64,000 nucleotides of DNA from Cerioporus squamosus (GCA_022592435.1 JABYQS010000002.1:620001-684000); one strand, 5' to 3'; positions 44,606 through 57,909 are shown, counted from the first letter of the stretch. Program-made: numbers and translations. Notes: a model not told the origin generated them from the letters alone.

Positions 44606-46019
44606 CTTGGCCACGCCGCCACGGCTGCTCACGGGCACGGGCGCAGGCACCCCGGGCTTGCGGCCGTGCTAGTGGTCTCAGGTCTGGCCTCGGGCGCGCG
44701 ATCGATAGCGCAATGCCGTGGACGTGCGGTGGGGGTGCGTTGTGGAGCCGACGTGCTGCGACGTTGGTCGGCCCCGGCACCTGTACATAGTGCACGAAGA
44801 CAGGGCACGCCCGGAGACGGGGATGGGAGGTGCTTGGTTCAGTTGGAAGTACGTATACCCCCCTCGCTGGGCTTGGATTCGCTTGGTTATCGGCGACTAG
44901 CTGGGTGCGGCGCTCGGACGCAGGGATGCCAGACGGCGGACGCTTTGCTACAACACCATCGATTGCAGAGCTCGCGTACGCACACATGGCGCGCAACGAG
45001 TCTGGAGTTGAATGTACTATGTACATCACAAGCCCGCTATGTATGTAGCGTACAAAGCGAAGCGACTAACCCCCCTCCACGGAGGGCTTTTCGGTCGTAA
45101 ATGGTCATAAACGCGTCACGATGCGATAAGGGATGGAGGCACAAGGCACAAAGTGTTGAAACAGTCGACGATCGAGTCAACGACAACAGGGTAGGAGGAG
45201 ACACGCCGGGTAATGGGGTGGTCGTACTTCAATACGTTTCGGGTGGGATTGGGGGCAGTGGAAAGCAACAACAACGCGAAGACAGCAAGACCGAGACGAG
45301 ACGATGAGAGGGATGCATGTCTAGTCGTTACAGAGAGGTGACAGACAGGAGGAGGCGAACAATGTTAACTCAGGCACGAGTTCGACGCGGCGGCCTCAAA
45401 CAAACGGAGGCCGTGCGCGTAATCGTATGGGGAGGTACGGGAATGGAGCAAAACACAAGAGCCGGGTGCGCGCGTTCGTGCGTTCGTCACGTCGTAGGCG
45501 TCGTGAGGCGCGTGAGGAGCAAGAGCGGTCGTAGGTAGAGACGTGGGACGTGATGTCGTTGCGGAGACTATGTGAACGGGAACAGTGCGTTGTATGGAAC
45601 CGGGACAGAATGTGTGGGTGGTGAAACAAATGTGCAAGATTACAGTGTCCTGAGATGGGATGATATGCATGCGTGGCGACTCGCCTATGCGAGTGCCATA
45701 AATGGGATGAGAGGGAGGATGTGAGAGGGATTGTGTGGAGGCGCCAATGGAAGGAGGATGCGACTCCGTCGGCCTCGACCAGAATCTGGGTATGAAAGCC
45801 AGTTTGATGGCACGACGCGCCACGTACAGTGAGCCGATCCAACGGGGTCGTGTGTCAAGATGAGGAATACACTGGATGGGCGCCCGCGGATATTCAACGG
45901 CTTATGAGACAAGAGGGTCGTTAAGGGGGACAAGAAGTTGGTGCGTATGCATTGACGCTTTTCTTCGGCCAGAACGACTTGCCGATCACCAACTCGCGCT
46001 AAGGAACTGCCTTACTCGC
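44606..46019. other. Gene-poor segment
   Basis: 1.4 kb with no supported gene; the open frames are short and lack family signals. It is the convergent spacer between the capping enzyme and the next gene. The part at 45.2-45.9 kb is purine-rich on the plus strand. Confidence 0.5.
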
Positions 46020-46897
46020 CTAGTAGAAGAGGTCGTCCGTGTCGCTGTCTCCCATAGTTGAAGAGAAGAAGGGAGGGTACGACGGGACGATGTCATCGAA
46101 CCGGCCGTCGTGCAGGCGCGAATTCGAGAGCTGGAACTCAACCGCCGAGTAGCTCACAGACCGGGTGGCGAGGGGCGGAGCACGCCCTGCTGGACGACGG
46201 GCACTGCTGGACGCGAACAAGGACGGGTACGCGGGGGCAGCAGGACGGAGGACGTCCATGTACGTCGGCAGGTAGGGGGATGTCTCGGGAGTGCTGTCCG
46301 TCGAGGACTGCGACGATTCCGAGGCATGCCTGCGAAACGGCGTCCGCGGAGCGATAGACAGCGCCGCAAATTGAGGAAGAGGAGACATCATCTGTGAGAA
46401 CGTGCCTGATAGTCAGTCATCCGGGCAGTGGCGTGCGAGGTGAGGATGGGCCGTCAACAGACCTCGGGGGAGCCCAACCCAAACGAGTCGTCCGTTGACA
46501 CGTCCCAGAGGGGGCTTGAGAGGATCTCAGTCTCGAAAGCCCCCAAAGCCGGCACCGCGGCGACTGTGGTCGCAACTGCGGATGGCGGCACTGCGACGAG
46601 GTCCTCGGCCACGACATTCGCGCCGCCGGGGCGCACCTGCTCATTCTCCGCCGCAACCTGTTCGTCTGAGTCTTCCTCGTCCCCAGAGGGGCCAGCGACT
46701 TCGCGCTGGCCATCCTGCACTATCCACCAGTCGATGTCCGCGAGGACGCGACGGTTGCTGGTGTCCGAGCCCGAAGACCTGCGGGGCTGACGGTCTCCCG
46801 CGCGCGTCGCGTGTCCGTTCGCGCTGGAGAGAGAGGGATAGCTGTAAGGGGAGGACCTGACTGAAGGAGACGAGAGGGTGCGGCGGAGGGACGGCAT
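46020..46897 (-). CDS. Hypothetical low-complexity Ser/Pro-rich protein
   Basis: Two exons. Exon 1 runs from ATG 46897 (MPSLRRTLSSPSVRSSPYSY) to GLGSPE. Exon 2 begins MMSPLPQFAALSIAP and ends SSTMGDSDTDDLFY, joined by a GTCTGT...CTCACAG intron in phase 0. Acidic middle (GDEEDSDEQVAAENEQ), DWWIVQDGQREVAG, and many SP/TP sites suggest a disordered, phosphorylated protein. No family was recognised. A TATAAAAT on the minus strand near 47050-47060, about 150 bp upstream, is a possible core promoter element. Confidence 0.5.
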
Positions 46898-49339
46898 GGC
46901 GAGGTCAGGCGGGAGGAATGACCTTGATGCTGGCGAGCGTCGGCAACGACGACGAAGACGGCGACAACGAGAGAGACGGTGTCGAGGGTATCGGTCGACG
47001 TGTGCGGCTGCCTGACGCAGACGAGGGAGAGAAGGCGGGGAGGGTATATAGGATTTTATACGTGGGCAATCCGATGTGAAGTGTGAAGGCCCCTCAGAGC
47101 GCTAGGCCATCATTCGCTCCTCGTCCGCCGCAGACAGAGTCCGCTTCCCCGACCGCAGCTCGTTCATCTCCCGCTCGTTCTGCCATGTCCGTCTTCCACA
47201 TGCACCCTTAGGCCCTTCGTGCACACAAAGTCTGCACAAAGCTCTTCTGCATGTCTCGCCTGCTGGCCGTCGCACGCACAGGAAGAGCGGCGAGCCCTCG
47301 ACCGCGCCGCCCACGTCATGGCGTTGATAACCCGCACAGCGACCGGGTGATTCGACACCACCTGCACTTGGACTTTCAGGACGCCTCGTGCAGGAGCCAC
47401 CAGCTGGGCCTCCGCGGGCCACCGCGCAGTGATCGGCCGTGCCTCCACGACTGCTCGCATGTTGCTAAACTACCTTGACGAGCCCAGACAACGCCCATTG
47501 CGTCCGCCCGCGCTCAGCCGCAGGACGCCTTGTTCGCCTTCGCCTTCCCTTCTTTCCCCGCGCCGAGGCATGAAGTCCTTGTTGTTTCCTCGCAAGCACA
47601 ATGTATCCATATGCGACCGCCTTCTCTTCGCCATCACGCCGCACGCAGTCTCCCTTGCGTAACTGCTCCGCCCGACGCCCGACCTCGCTGTCACGCCCAG
47701 GTTACCGGGGGCGTTGCAAATGGTTCTGCAATAAGTACCCGTGCTCGCCGGCTCCAAGCCCAGGAACGCACGCTGCTCTATCGCCGATATTTGCGAGACG
47801 ATTACGCGCACGAATCACCCTCTGATGCGCTTGCCGTAGACGTCACTTCGTAGCCATGTGCTCGCGCCTATAAGTGTGTGACCACACCCTTGCGCCACAG
47901 ACGTGTTCGTGCAATCCTCGACGCGTCGCCGCGCTCGCAGACGCGTTTTCTGCCCTGTATCGACCCCACGGATAGTCCGGCGACGTACCCGGCGACGAAG
48001 ACGCGTCGTGCGTCGCGTTTCGCCTCCCGAGGGCCCTGCGACTGCGGCTCGGAGCGGTCATCCGCCTTCTCGTTCCCGTCAATATCACCTTCCATACTGA
48101 TGCCGCCTACGTCGGACCAACTTCTGCTTGTCAACACCCGGCGCCAGCGTGCGCATTCGGGATTGCGTTTACCACGGGAGTTCTGGGACGACGTGTGCCG
48201 ATGGCGACTTGGCTCTTCGAGACTTCTGTTTGCGGTCCCGGCCACTCACCGAGGATCCAGGAACGCGCGCGCGATCTCACCCGGGGTTTCAATCCACGAA
48301 GAGCTGTACGTCTGCGGAGATGCATGATCTCAGCTGGGATTCGCTCCGGTAGGTCGTCGTCATAGCCTGGGAGGGTCGCGGGTTGCAGTACATGGGCATC
48401 ACAGTTTGAGCACGCAAGCGAGAATTGGTCCCAGACTAATATCGCTTCTATGGAGGCAAGGGTTGGCGGCTTTCTGGTGTATTGTTACGCGTTGCCAGTG
48501 TCCTTCGGCGGGCACGATTCCCGCCTCCGAGCTCTGCGACTTGGCAGGCATGTCCCCGACGCGGTCGGAATGATCCTCTTCATTCATACATTCTGAGTGC
48601 AGTCCACGTATCGAAAGCATACACCGCCCGCTGTACCCATGGGACGCCTGGACTGTCGTGTACGTGCGCTATGATGTGGCAGCGATACGTAGTGCACTGA
48701 TGTCTCGTTTGATATTATGCATATTTTTGTCACGGCGCCGGCGGTCGTCCCCACGGCGGACTTGTTTGAAAAACATGTGTCTGGATTGCTCCTTGGCCTC
48801 TCGGTACTACTGACCGGAATCAACCTGCACCGGAGATCATCCCGTCAAGCCTGAAGCAGGGCGAGTAGGGCAGCCTGGTCTGGAAGGCTGGGTCTCGTGC
48901 ACAAGTAGGAGCATAAAAAATCTCATTACTGCATGCTCGTGTTACCGGATTTCTGGCTTGAAACTCTGACCATTAATCACTAACTTCGGGGTAAGTACTC
49001 CGACGCAGTGCTTGAACATTGTCGCATAGTGACATGCCCGAAGGTTAACGAGAACCATGCAGTTTGCAGTGGAGTGATCAGCCGTATATTTCTGTTGACT
49101 CTGATTAGCACCTTGGCTTACACATAGATCACGAAAAGCTGCGGAAGTCAGTAGCAGAAAGCAGTAAGTGCTTATGAGTTAACTGATGTTCGTACTCAGC
49201 TGCCTAAAGCGGACTCGCACCGGCAATTAGGCGGACGCGATAGCGCCTTCTAAATCGGGGGCCCCAGGACAAGCCACGGCGCTGGCCTGACTTGGTCACA
49301 ACGGTTCGCTTGCCAACCTGTAGTTCCTTGTCCCTCAAA
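46898..49339. other. Gene-poor 2.4 kb segment
   Basis: No confidently supported gene. Weak candidates are a minus-strand frame ending EREMNELRSGKRTLSA then ADEERMMA (stop at 47102) and a minus-strand frame at 47868-48245 (GNEKADDRSEPQSQGP, FVAGYVAGLSVGSIQG). Neither has family signals or a convincing partner exon. Confidence 0.4.
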
Positions 49340-50907
49340 ATGATGCTCAGCGTAGTCCGCCACTGCGCCCGCCTGAGGATCCGCGCCTTCAGTGGCTTGA
49401 ACAGCCAAGCAAGGCTGCCTTTGCCTCCTCGCACATTTTCCACGGCCAATCTTCCGGAAATTCCCGTACTTGACCCCTCCGAACCTGTCGAGGAAGAGGA
49501 TTGGCCGTGGTATGACCCAGAGCACTACTATCCGGTGCGGATAGGGGACGTGTACCAGTCGCGCTACCGGGTGGTTGGTAAACTCGGCTATGGCGGATAT
49601 TCGACCGTTTGGCTCTGCCGCGACCTCGTGTGAGTACTAGCCTTCTCGTCCTATATAAGGCTGCCACCTTCGCGTCGCTGAAACCTGATGACAGGGAAGA
49701 TCGCCACGTAGCAGTCAAAGTCTGCACACGAAACGCCATCCCAGTCAAACGGGAGGTTGCAGCACTTACATACTTAGACAGCCTCCCGAAGACAACGCAC
49801 GTCGGGCGGGGGTATATACGCACTTTGCTCGATCGTTTCGAACTCACTTTGGACTCTTCGTCTTCCACGAATCAGGTGTCGTCGCCGTCCAAGTTCCAAT
49901 GCCTCGTCCTCAAGCCAATGACGACGACGGTTTGGGCATTTCGGATGATGCAACGGAGAGAACGGTTGCCCAAGTATTTGGTGAAGGCTATTGTGAGGCA
50001 CGTCCTCTATGCACTTGACTACTTGCACCGCAAGGCGAAGCTCATTCACGCCGGTTCGTCTCGTTTTCTCCTAATCGGACCGTGTTCCCGTTGCTGAGTC
50101 CTCGTTATATCCCCGCGTGTTCCAGACATCCAAGAGAAGAACATCCTCTTCGCTTTGGATGAAACCTGGGCCCTCCAAGCATTCGAAGATAGAGAACGGA
50201 CCAGCCCAGTCGCGCGAAAAGTAGTTGGCGATCGCGTCATCTATTTATCTAGAGACCCTAAGCCTCTGCGTTTGGGCCGACCGACGCTCTGCGACTTTGG
50301 CGAAGCGCGTTTCGGGCGTGAGACATACACAGATCTCATCCAGCCGCACCAGTATCGTGCGCCAGAGGTGATCTTCGGCATGCCGTGGAACGAGAAGGTC
50401 GACATTTGGTCTGCTGGTGTGATGGTGCGGGATGTTCCGCCTCGTCATTATCTAGTCGCTTGCTTACTTGACTTGAACTGTAGATTTGGAACATGCTTCA
50501 AGGCAGGAATATGTTCAAGATAACTGGAGGACCGGAGAGGAAACCAGATAATCTTTATCTCCTTGCGCATATGGTCTCCCTACTCGGTCCTCCACCTGTC
50601 GACTTCTTAAAGCGTAGTGAGTCGGACGAGCCTTGGAAGTACTTTGACACACAAGGTGAGTGTAGCTTTCGTATCGCGTTCACTGCCTTGAGCGGACTGA
50701 CTTCAATCTTCATACTCCAGGCAATTGGATCGGCGCAACGAAGTTGCCTCAAGATAGTTTCGAACTATCGGAGGAGACTTGGAGGGGGAGGAGAAAGCTC
50801 GATTATTGCATCTTGTGCGCCAGATGGTGACATGGAGGCCAGAAGATCGCTCTACTGCTCGGGAGCTGATGGAACACGTCTGGCTCAACGACCCCGCTGA
50901 GCCGTGA
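49340..50907 (+). CDS. SRPK-like serine/threonine protein kinase
   Basis: SR-protein-kinase-type fold of a family greatly expanded in Agaricomycetes. The N terminus (MMLSVVRHCARLRIRAFSGL...PPRTFSTANLPEIP) looks like a mitochondrial presequence. Then WPWYDPEHYYPVRIGDVY (the SRPK signature before the domain), GKLGYGGYSTVWL (glycine loop), HVAVKVC (ATP lysine), HADIQEKNILF (catalytic loop), LCDFGEARFG (Mg2+ motif) and YRAPEVIFG. The spacer of true SRPKs is absent. Near 50784-50788 the frame slips at a GGGGG run between EETWRG and EEKARLLHLVRQMVTWRPED; one missing G explains it and gives an end at LNDPAEP (50907). Without it the frame ends early, before the last helices. Confidence 0.78.
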
Positions 50908-51724
50908 CGGTTCCATCTGCGTACATTGCAAATCCGTCATACCCGTCGCAACCCCCGTCACGGTTTCGTCCAACATCCCCATCCCCAGTGCCTCCCCCTA
51001 TCTCACCACTCTTCTTCAACGCAATCGCGTGAGGGTCAAACCTCTCACTTTCAAGCAGCCTGAGGTGGACCCTCTCAAACGCGCGCCATCTATCCAACCG
51101 CATGCATGCCCGTGCAGCCACCCTCGAGTGAGGTACGGACAGGGCCGCTCATGGTAATCTCGCAATGTGAGAGTAGGTCATGGGTATGACGGCGCTGCAT
51201 CGGATTATGCGTTCGCGGATGCCACTGGCACACGCACGACCTCACTCGACTACGTTCGGCTTGACCTTGATACAATACATAGTACACCTACTCTAGAGCT
51301 ATATAATCCGTATCCCCTGCTCATGTAGACTGGTTAGTCTGAACTTGAGTGTCGAATGGTCCGCTACGGAGATTACAGTAGTTACATACTCTGCCTTGGA
51401 GGTTGGTTGTATCTGAAGGAGTTGCCTTCGAGTACATAAGTACTTTCCTAACCCGGACGCGCACCGGCAACCAGGCGCACGAGATAACGCCTTCCGCAAC
51501 GAATCGCGGCGCGCGCGCGGGTAGGCTACGTACGCCATGCAGTGGCGGCGTGCCCGGACGCGCGACATATCCATCATGCTCCGAGTCGCTGACCTCGTCG
51601 GCCGGGGCTTATCTCTGCCACCTCGACACTCGCCTCTCTCCATTCCCCCTCACTGTCACCGACGTGGCCGACGCGAAGACAATAGCGAAGGGCCCTGAAC
51701 ACGCGCGATACCCAGGAAGCAGAC
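50908..51724. other. Intergenic
   Basis: Kinase 3' flank plus the guanine deaminase promoter, 0.8 kb. No gene recognised; a short CG-alternating run lies at about 51508-51520. Confidence 0.5.
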
Positions 51725-53598
51725 ATGTCGACGATATTTTACGGTGCGCTCATTACGCCAACGTCGCTCACGGCGTACCGCGCGCTCCCTCGCGCGCTGC
51801 TCGCGGTGTCGCGTGAGACGGGGGTTATTGAGTGGGTGGAGGACGATGTGCCCGCGGCCGAGTTGCAGGATGTCCTTGCGAGACATGGCGTCGTTTCAGA
51901 GGCGGTGGATATCGTGGAACTCAAGCTGGGCGAGTTCCTCATGCCCGGCTTCATTGACACGCATATAGTGAGTGCGCTGCTCAGCATGTGCTGGGGAAGT
52001 CCGCTAATCCGAGAGATGGTCGGCATTAGCATGCATCGCAAGTCCCGAACATTGGCAGGTACGTGTGGCACTCCACATATTGCACGTTAGCTTCTCCTCA
52101 CGCCGCCTCAGTGGACAGCAGCATGAGCTGCTCGACTGGCTGTCCGAAGTGACCTTCCCGATGGAGGCGCGCTTTGCTGATCCAAGTTTCGCGAAACGAG
52201 CATATACTGCCATCATCAAGCGTACGATTGACTATGGGGTGAGTCGGTGCACATTGGCCTTGACTGTGACCCTCGTTGACCAACCCATTCCACTGCAGTC
52301 CACGACTTGCTGTTACTATGGCACCTTGCACTCGGAAGGGACAAAGATCCTCGCAGACGTCGTCCGCAATTATGGTTCGTACTCGCCCACAGTAGTGTAC
52401 ACGCGAGTTCTGAGTTGATATCTTCCCCATGCAGGGCAGCGCGCATTCGTCGGGGTAGGTGAGTTCTCGCTGTAGGCTTCCCAGCAGCATGGCTCAATTC
52501 ACTTGCATGCAGAAATGTAACATGGACAGGAACTCCCCCGATTACTACGTCGAGCCCTCCCCCGAAGCATCCGTCGCAGCGACCCGTGACATCATCGCCC
52601 ACATCCGTTCTCTCCCGCCAGCACAAGGAACGACCGAACCGCTCGTGCGCCCCATCCTGACTCCGCGCTTCGCAATATCCTGCACGAGTGAGCTGCTCTC
52701 CGAGCTCGGGAAGCTCGCCTCCTCCGACCCCTCCCTCGCGATCCAGACACATATCTCCGAGAACGAGTCCGAGATCGTGTTCACGAAGCAGCTGTTCCCG
52801 GCGACGTCCCTTCCCGCCCCTCCTCGCGGCGAGACGGACAAGCACAAGTCGAAGGAGACGACCTACGCGGGTGTGTACGACGCGTTCGGGCTGCTGCGCG
52901 AGAACACGGTCCTCGCACACGCCGTGCACCTCGAGGAGGCAGAGGTCGAGCTCATCAAGGCGAGACATGCGGGCGTGAGCCACTGCCCGACGAGCAACTT
53001 CAACTTGCGCAGTGGGTGCGCGCGCATCGGTATGCTGCTCGACCGTGGGATCAAGGTATGTCTTCGACCGCATACATGTCTACGGATTTGACGATATGTA
53101 TCCCGTACGTGGCAGGTCGGGCTGGGGACGGACGTCTCGGGCGGGTTCTCTCCGTCGATCCTCACCGCGGTGCAGCACGCAAGCATGGCCTCCAAGGTCG
53201 TCGCGATGCGCGCGTCCTCGCCTCCGCCCCACACCCGCTTCACCGACCGCCAGCTGCCCGTGCCGACGCTCCTCTACCTGGCTACGCTCGGCGGAGCGGA
53301 AGTGTGCGATCTGCAGTCACGCATTGGCTCGTTGGCTCCCGGCAAGGCGTTCGATGCGCTGGTTGTGAGCATCCGCAGCGACGCGGGCAATCCGGCGGTG
53401 TGGGGCGCGGATCTCGACGAAGAGCTCGGTGTGAGAGGCAGCGGGGGCGAGCCTGGGGATGAGGGCGGGCGAGGGAAGACCGACGTCGAGGAGCTCGAGG
53501 GTCTGCTCGAGCGGTTCTTGTTCTGCGGGGACGACAGGAACGTGCGCCGGGTGTACGTGCAGGGTAAGCTCATTGGTGGCAAGGAGTTCAGAGCATGA
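51725..53598 (+). CDS. Guanine deaminase
   Basis: Zinc hydrolase of the amidohydrolase superfamily that converts guanine to xanthine in purine salvage. Start MSTIFYGALITPT. Zinc ligands: PGFIDTHI joined by splicing to HASQVP (HxH), QTHISEN, LAHAVHL and GLGTDVSGG. Family motifs: LLDWLSEVTFPMEARF, GSTTCCYYGTLH, RAFVGKCNMDRNSP and SHCPTSNFNLRSG. A Gly/Glu-rich insert follows (GVRGSGGEPGDEGG), then the end RRVYVQGKLIGGKEFRA. About six introns, the first two flanking a short exon (HASQVPNIG). The whole catalytic domain is present. Confidence 0.93.
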
Positions 53599-53728
53599 TT
53601 CATCTCTGCCGTGGCTTTCGTGAATCTGACATGGAACGGATGGTCCGATGGATAGAGTTAATGTACATCCGGGCGATATAGTTTACAGCTTGGTTATACA
53701 GTACACTGGAAGCTACAGCGTTCAGTCG
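53599..53728. other. Short convergent spacer
   Basis: 3' flanks of guanine deaminase and ATG15. Confidence 0.5.
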
Positions 53729-55233
53729 TCAGCCGTCGTCGTCTCCGTGATTGAAGTCCCCGAACTCCCACTTGAAACAATCCTGGCACGCGGTGCGGTC
53801 ATCAGCTTCGGCTCCCGGCAGTAAAGACGCAGGATGGCCAACTTACCACACACTCCTCTTCCACTCTAGCCACAGGAACCTCCAGCCTCACGCCCTCCTC
53901 GTTCTCCTCCCAACCGTCCTCGGGATCGGCCTCAATGACGTGCGTGATGACCTCCTTGATGACATGCTTCCGGATATCGACCTTCCACCCGAGCTTCCCG
54001 ACCGCATCATACACGATCGACCTGCCCAGATGGCACCGCGTCTCAAGCGCATACCCGCCCTGTGCGCACGGCGAGCCGGCCCCCGTGCATGCACCCTGCG
54101 GGATGGGGTCGGCGTTGTGATACACGTGCGTAACCGGGGCGCGTCCGTATACCGAGCTCGTCTCGTTCGATCCAGGCGGAGGAGGGGGCATTGGGAGGTG
54201 CAGGCGGAGCGCGGCGAGGCGTTCGCCAGGAGACTCGAATGCGACTGCAGGGAGGCCGAAGGTTGTCCCGAGGAGCGAGGCGAGGCCTCCGCCGAGGGAG
54301 TGCCCGACGAGCCAGATGTTGGCATGCGGGTACAGCGCGGTGAGATTGTTTATCAAGCCCTACGCATATAGACGTCAGCATTCCCCCGCATGCGCTTGTC
54401 GTGCAGATGCACTCACCACACCAACGTTATAGAACAGGCTGTCCTGCACGAGCGCATCGGTCAGGCAGGTGTTGTCGCATCGCCAGCTCTTCGCGTAGCA
54501 CTTGCACACCTGGCGAAAGATCCAGGTGATGTCCACGCGTGCGCAGCAGCAGGAGAAGAGCAGGTTGTCGTTGAACTTGTCCTTCTTGGACGTCGGACCC
54601 TGAAGTGTCGTGCCCTTGATCGACAGCACGACAGTCCCATTGTCTGGCGAAAGGAAGACGTGCCCGCGGAAGCCGTCTGCCTTGTCTTCCCAGCCGAAGG
54701 GGAAGCTCTGTTGTGTGCGTTCGGTTAGATAAAGGCGCATTTATAGATGGAGCGATCCCGTATGTGAAGAAGCTCGCAGGTCGGGTATATTGCAGAACAA
54801 GACGTACCGTATTCCATGCGGGGTCGATATCGTACCAATTTGGCCGACCCGGGAGAGCGTATGCATTCCCCGTCATACGCGCAAGCTGGGACAGCGTATG
54901 CTTGTCTTGGACGTTCGGCGCGAGGACCTGTACCTGCTCCCATTCGACCGGCACGCTCTCCTCGGACCGCAGAGATCGGAGGCGAGCATCCTGGTATGCT
55001 GCGACAGAGCGGGGGCGATAGACTGTCGTCGGAGTGGCCTGGAGAGTCACCACCTTCGACGGCGGCGAGTCGCTGGTACTGGAGATGTCGAATGCGATCT
55101 GTGTAATGTCATACAGGTCGTCATCGTTCAGTCGGGGCGTATATTCGTTCTGAAGCTCGAAGGTGATCTTCTCCGCGGCGGTGAACGACAGGAAGTCCAG
55201 CAGGAGGAGCAGCAAGCAGATTAGGCTGCGCAT
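53729..55233 (-). CDS. ATG15: Autophagy lipase ATG15 (Cvt17)
   Basis: Vacuolar lipase that breaks down autophagic bodies. Start MRSLICLLLLLLDFLS gives a signal anchor. Family motifs in order: FELQNEYTPRLNDDDL, SFPFGWEDKADGFRGHVFLS, VVLSIKGTT, the Cys-rich FSCCCARVDITWIF with CKCYAKSWRCDNTC, the lipase elbow VGHSLGGGLASLLG (catalytic Ser), VAFESPGERLA, and the conserved HVYHNADPIPQGACTG (catalytic Asp) with CAQGGYALETRCH. The last exon encodes CFKWEFGDFNHG. Length about 430 residues. Three to four introns. The ATG at 55233 is the one that begins the signal anchor. Confidence 0.9.
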
Positions 55234-55631
55234 CGCGCGACGGACGAAGACATGAGCACAAGTACTCTGAGCAGCACCCGCAGCTCCTTGCAGAGCGGAA
55301 CGGAGGGCTGTGACGGACGCCGGGCGACGGGGACAGCTTGACAATTCGGGACTTGTTGGGCGAGTTAACCGAGAGGGTAAGTCCAGGAAAGGGCATGTTG
55401 TGGCAGTTATTTGGCACTTATCATTTACAGCGGACGCACGTGGGCTGCGGCCCTTGGGGAAATGGCGCTGGGGCTTGTCTCTCACCGCTCGATGCTCAGA
55501 GTCCCTTGCCAGTGCTCGACGCCGACGCCGACCGCGACGCATCCACCGCGACGCCTCCAGCACATCGAGTTTACCGTGCTTGGCACACTCCTTGACGAAT
55601 ATTACGACTTGTTACGACTTCACGACCACTC
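55234..55631. promoter_or_regulatory. Divergent upstream region, ATG15 and four-pass membrane gene
   Basis: 398 bp between divergent starts; contains both promoters, no motif assigned. Confidence 0.4.
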
Positions 55632-57489
55632 ATGACCACATATCCTGACAACTGGCTCGAGTCTCCTCCACCTCCTTCCCGCATCCGCCGTCCATGGTCC
55701 CCAGATCCTTACGACCCACTGCCATCATCGTCACGTCTGCAGACCTTTGACCAGAACCCATACCAGTCTGTCGGCCAGTGGGTGTCGGAGCGGCGTCGTG
55801 AGCCTTCCGATGTCTCCGTGGAAGCACTCGACCTTGCAGACTATGCGAATACACTCAACCGCAACAACCACTTGTCCCAGCAGCGTCCCTTCCAGCCGTA
55901 CGATGCATATCCTCCCTCACCGCAGTCTCGCCGCCCGCTCGCGCGCATGGAGTCGTTGAGTCCACCTTCACTCACGTCCGCATCTGCTTCTAGCTCGCAC
56001 TCGTACTCGGTCGCTCCCCATTCGCCCCTGCGGCGACCGTTCTCTCTACCTCCGCCTTCTTCCTACCCCGCAAAGTCTAGAGGCAGCGCTCCGTCGTCTC
56101 GTCCTCGGCCCCGCCAAGAACCTCAAATCGCCAGTCCCGATGCGGAGATTGACATCTCTCAGTTTCCCTCCTTTACGCGTGGCTGGTACGCACGAGACAA
56201 CCCCGCTGCGAACCCGTTCTCCCCTCCCTCTTCCTCAATTGGTCACGGCGGCGAAGTCACGAAGAAGCCCTCTCCATGGGATCCCAGCTACACAATCGAC
56301 CATGATCCGCTCTCCGAACCCTACAACCCATATAGTCAATCACCACCACCCTCATATCCCTATGGCTCATCTTACGGTGCTCATTCCCGGTCCTCTCGCG
56401 ATCATAACCTTGTTCCGTGGAGCGCAGATCCGGACGAGCGTCCCGTTGACCCGGAAATCAAGGAGGAACGAGTACGAATGCTGGAGCGCGAGTTTGCAAA
56501 GGACGCAGGCAAGGATGCTGAGCCCGAGCGCGTAGTTGGCAGTGTGGACGGACGAGGGAGGTTGGTCACAGAGGGACCCAAGAAGCGGTTAGCGGTGCGT
56601 TGGATACAGTTCCTGCTCGCTCTGACTGCGGCAATATCTTCGATCTACTCTGGCCTGGTATGTTACTGTCCTTGTCATCGCCCTGCAGGCTGCCTCCGTA
56701 TCATGTAGCAAGATATCGTGTGCTTACCGCTCTCTAGATCATCAAACCCTCGTCGCTCCCTCCACCCGCACAGAAGCTGCCCGCATACATCCTCTACATC
56801 CTCTCGTTTGTCACCCTTATCGGCTGCACCTTCCTCTTCCTCATCTACCCTTGCTGTTGTGGCGCTCGGAAACCGAAAGACACACCGCTTACTGCAGGGC
56901 CTGGTGGGATGATGGTCCTCCCCGTGCAAGGCTTCCCCGGCGGCAAGCCGAAGAAGAAGGGCAAGAAGGGCAAGGGTCCCCCAGACAGTAGTGTGCAAGT
57001 CAACCTCATTGTTGACCCGACAATGTTCGGACGTGACCCCGAACGCGGACGGGATCCCGATGATGACGACGACGACGACTCTTCGGCCATCCCGGGCTCG
57101 TACTCTGGTGCATCTAGCGCAGGACAGAGAAGACGGCCGCCGAGGAGACGGGGCATCTTCGCTGGGCTAGCCATGGAGGAGCAGTGGAAGAAGGCACGGA
57201 AAGTGCTCAAATGGGGCGTCACAGTGGACGCGTTTGCCATGCTACTGTGGGGGATAGAGTTTGTGCTGATCCTACTCGGAAAGCGGTGTCCAGTAGGGGG
57301 TTACCTTGGATGGTACGTCCCAAGCACATATGTATGCTCCTGGTGGCTTACCATCTTCTCACCAGGTGCGATGCATACAATATTGGCACGGCGGCCGCAT
57401 TCTTGCTGTGCGTTATGTTCGGTCTGAGCATATTCTTCGACGTGAAGGATCTGCACGCCAGTCGAGCATCTCCGCGCACCCGACCATAG
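55632..57489 (+). CDS. Four-pass membrane protein with long disordered N terminus
   Basis: Family unrecognised. Residues 1 to ~310 are Ser/Pro/Tyr-rich and disordered (PYDPLPSSSRLQTFDQNPY), with PPPSYP-like motifs. Four membrane helices follow: WIQFLLALTAAISSIYSGL, YILYILSFVTLIGCTFLFLI, WGVTVDAFAMLLWGIEFVLI and NIGTAAAFLLCVMFGLSIFF. The loop between helices 2 and 3 is strongly basic then acidic (KPKKKGKKGKG, then a DDDDDDD run). A juxtamembrane CCC follows helix 2. Introns near 56657-56738 and 57313-57365. The likely topology leaves the long N terminus cytosolic. It looks like a basidiomycete-specific membrane protein. Confidence 0.65.
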
Positions 57490-57909
57490 CACCGGCCTCC
57501 CTGAGCCCTGCGCTCGTCTACTCTTGGATTGCGTTTTTGTCTGTTTGGGACATCTCATGACGGAGGTTGCAGTGTTTCGTATATTTCGCGTTTTGTGCTC
57601 ACGTTTTCTGTTACGCATATCGGACATGCCACGACCCATTCACGATGCATCTGACTTATTGCTATCTGGTAGTCAAACATATACTACTGCAATGTATACC
57701 TAAGTGTTCTGTTGCACCCATGTCTGGCGTGACGCGTTGATGGACCTGGTTTATCTCGGCGTCCATACGAAGACGGACCATCTCAATCATCCGCCATGGC
57801 GCAATCGTCTCAAGTGCGCCGCCTTGCCACTCCCTCCTTGCACTCGACTGCCCCGCAATTGTGCAGTCTGTGCTCCCCCTGTGTACAGTACTAGTCGAGA
57901 CCTCTTGCA
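57490..57909. other. Intergenic
   Basis: 3' flank and promoter region; nothing recognised. Confidence 0.45.

Noticed and set aside
47868..48245. 125-codon minus frame in the gene-poor 47-49 kb region
   Set aside because: No family signal and no partner exon; too weak to annotate.
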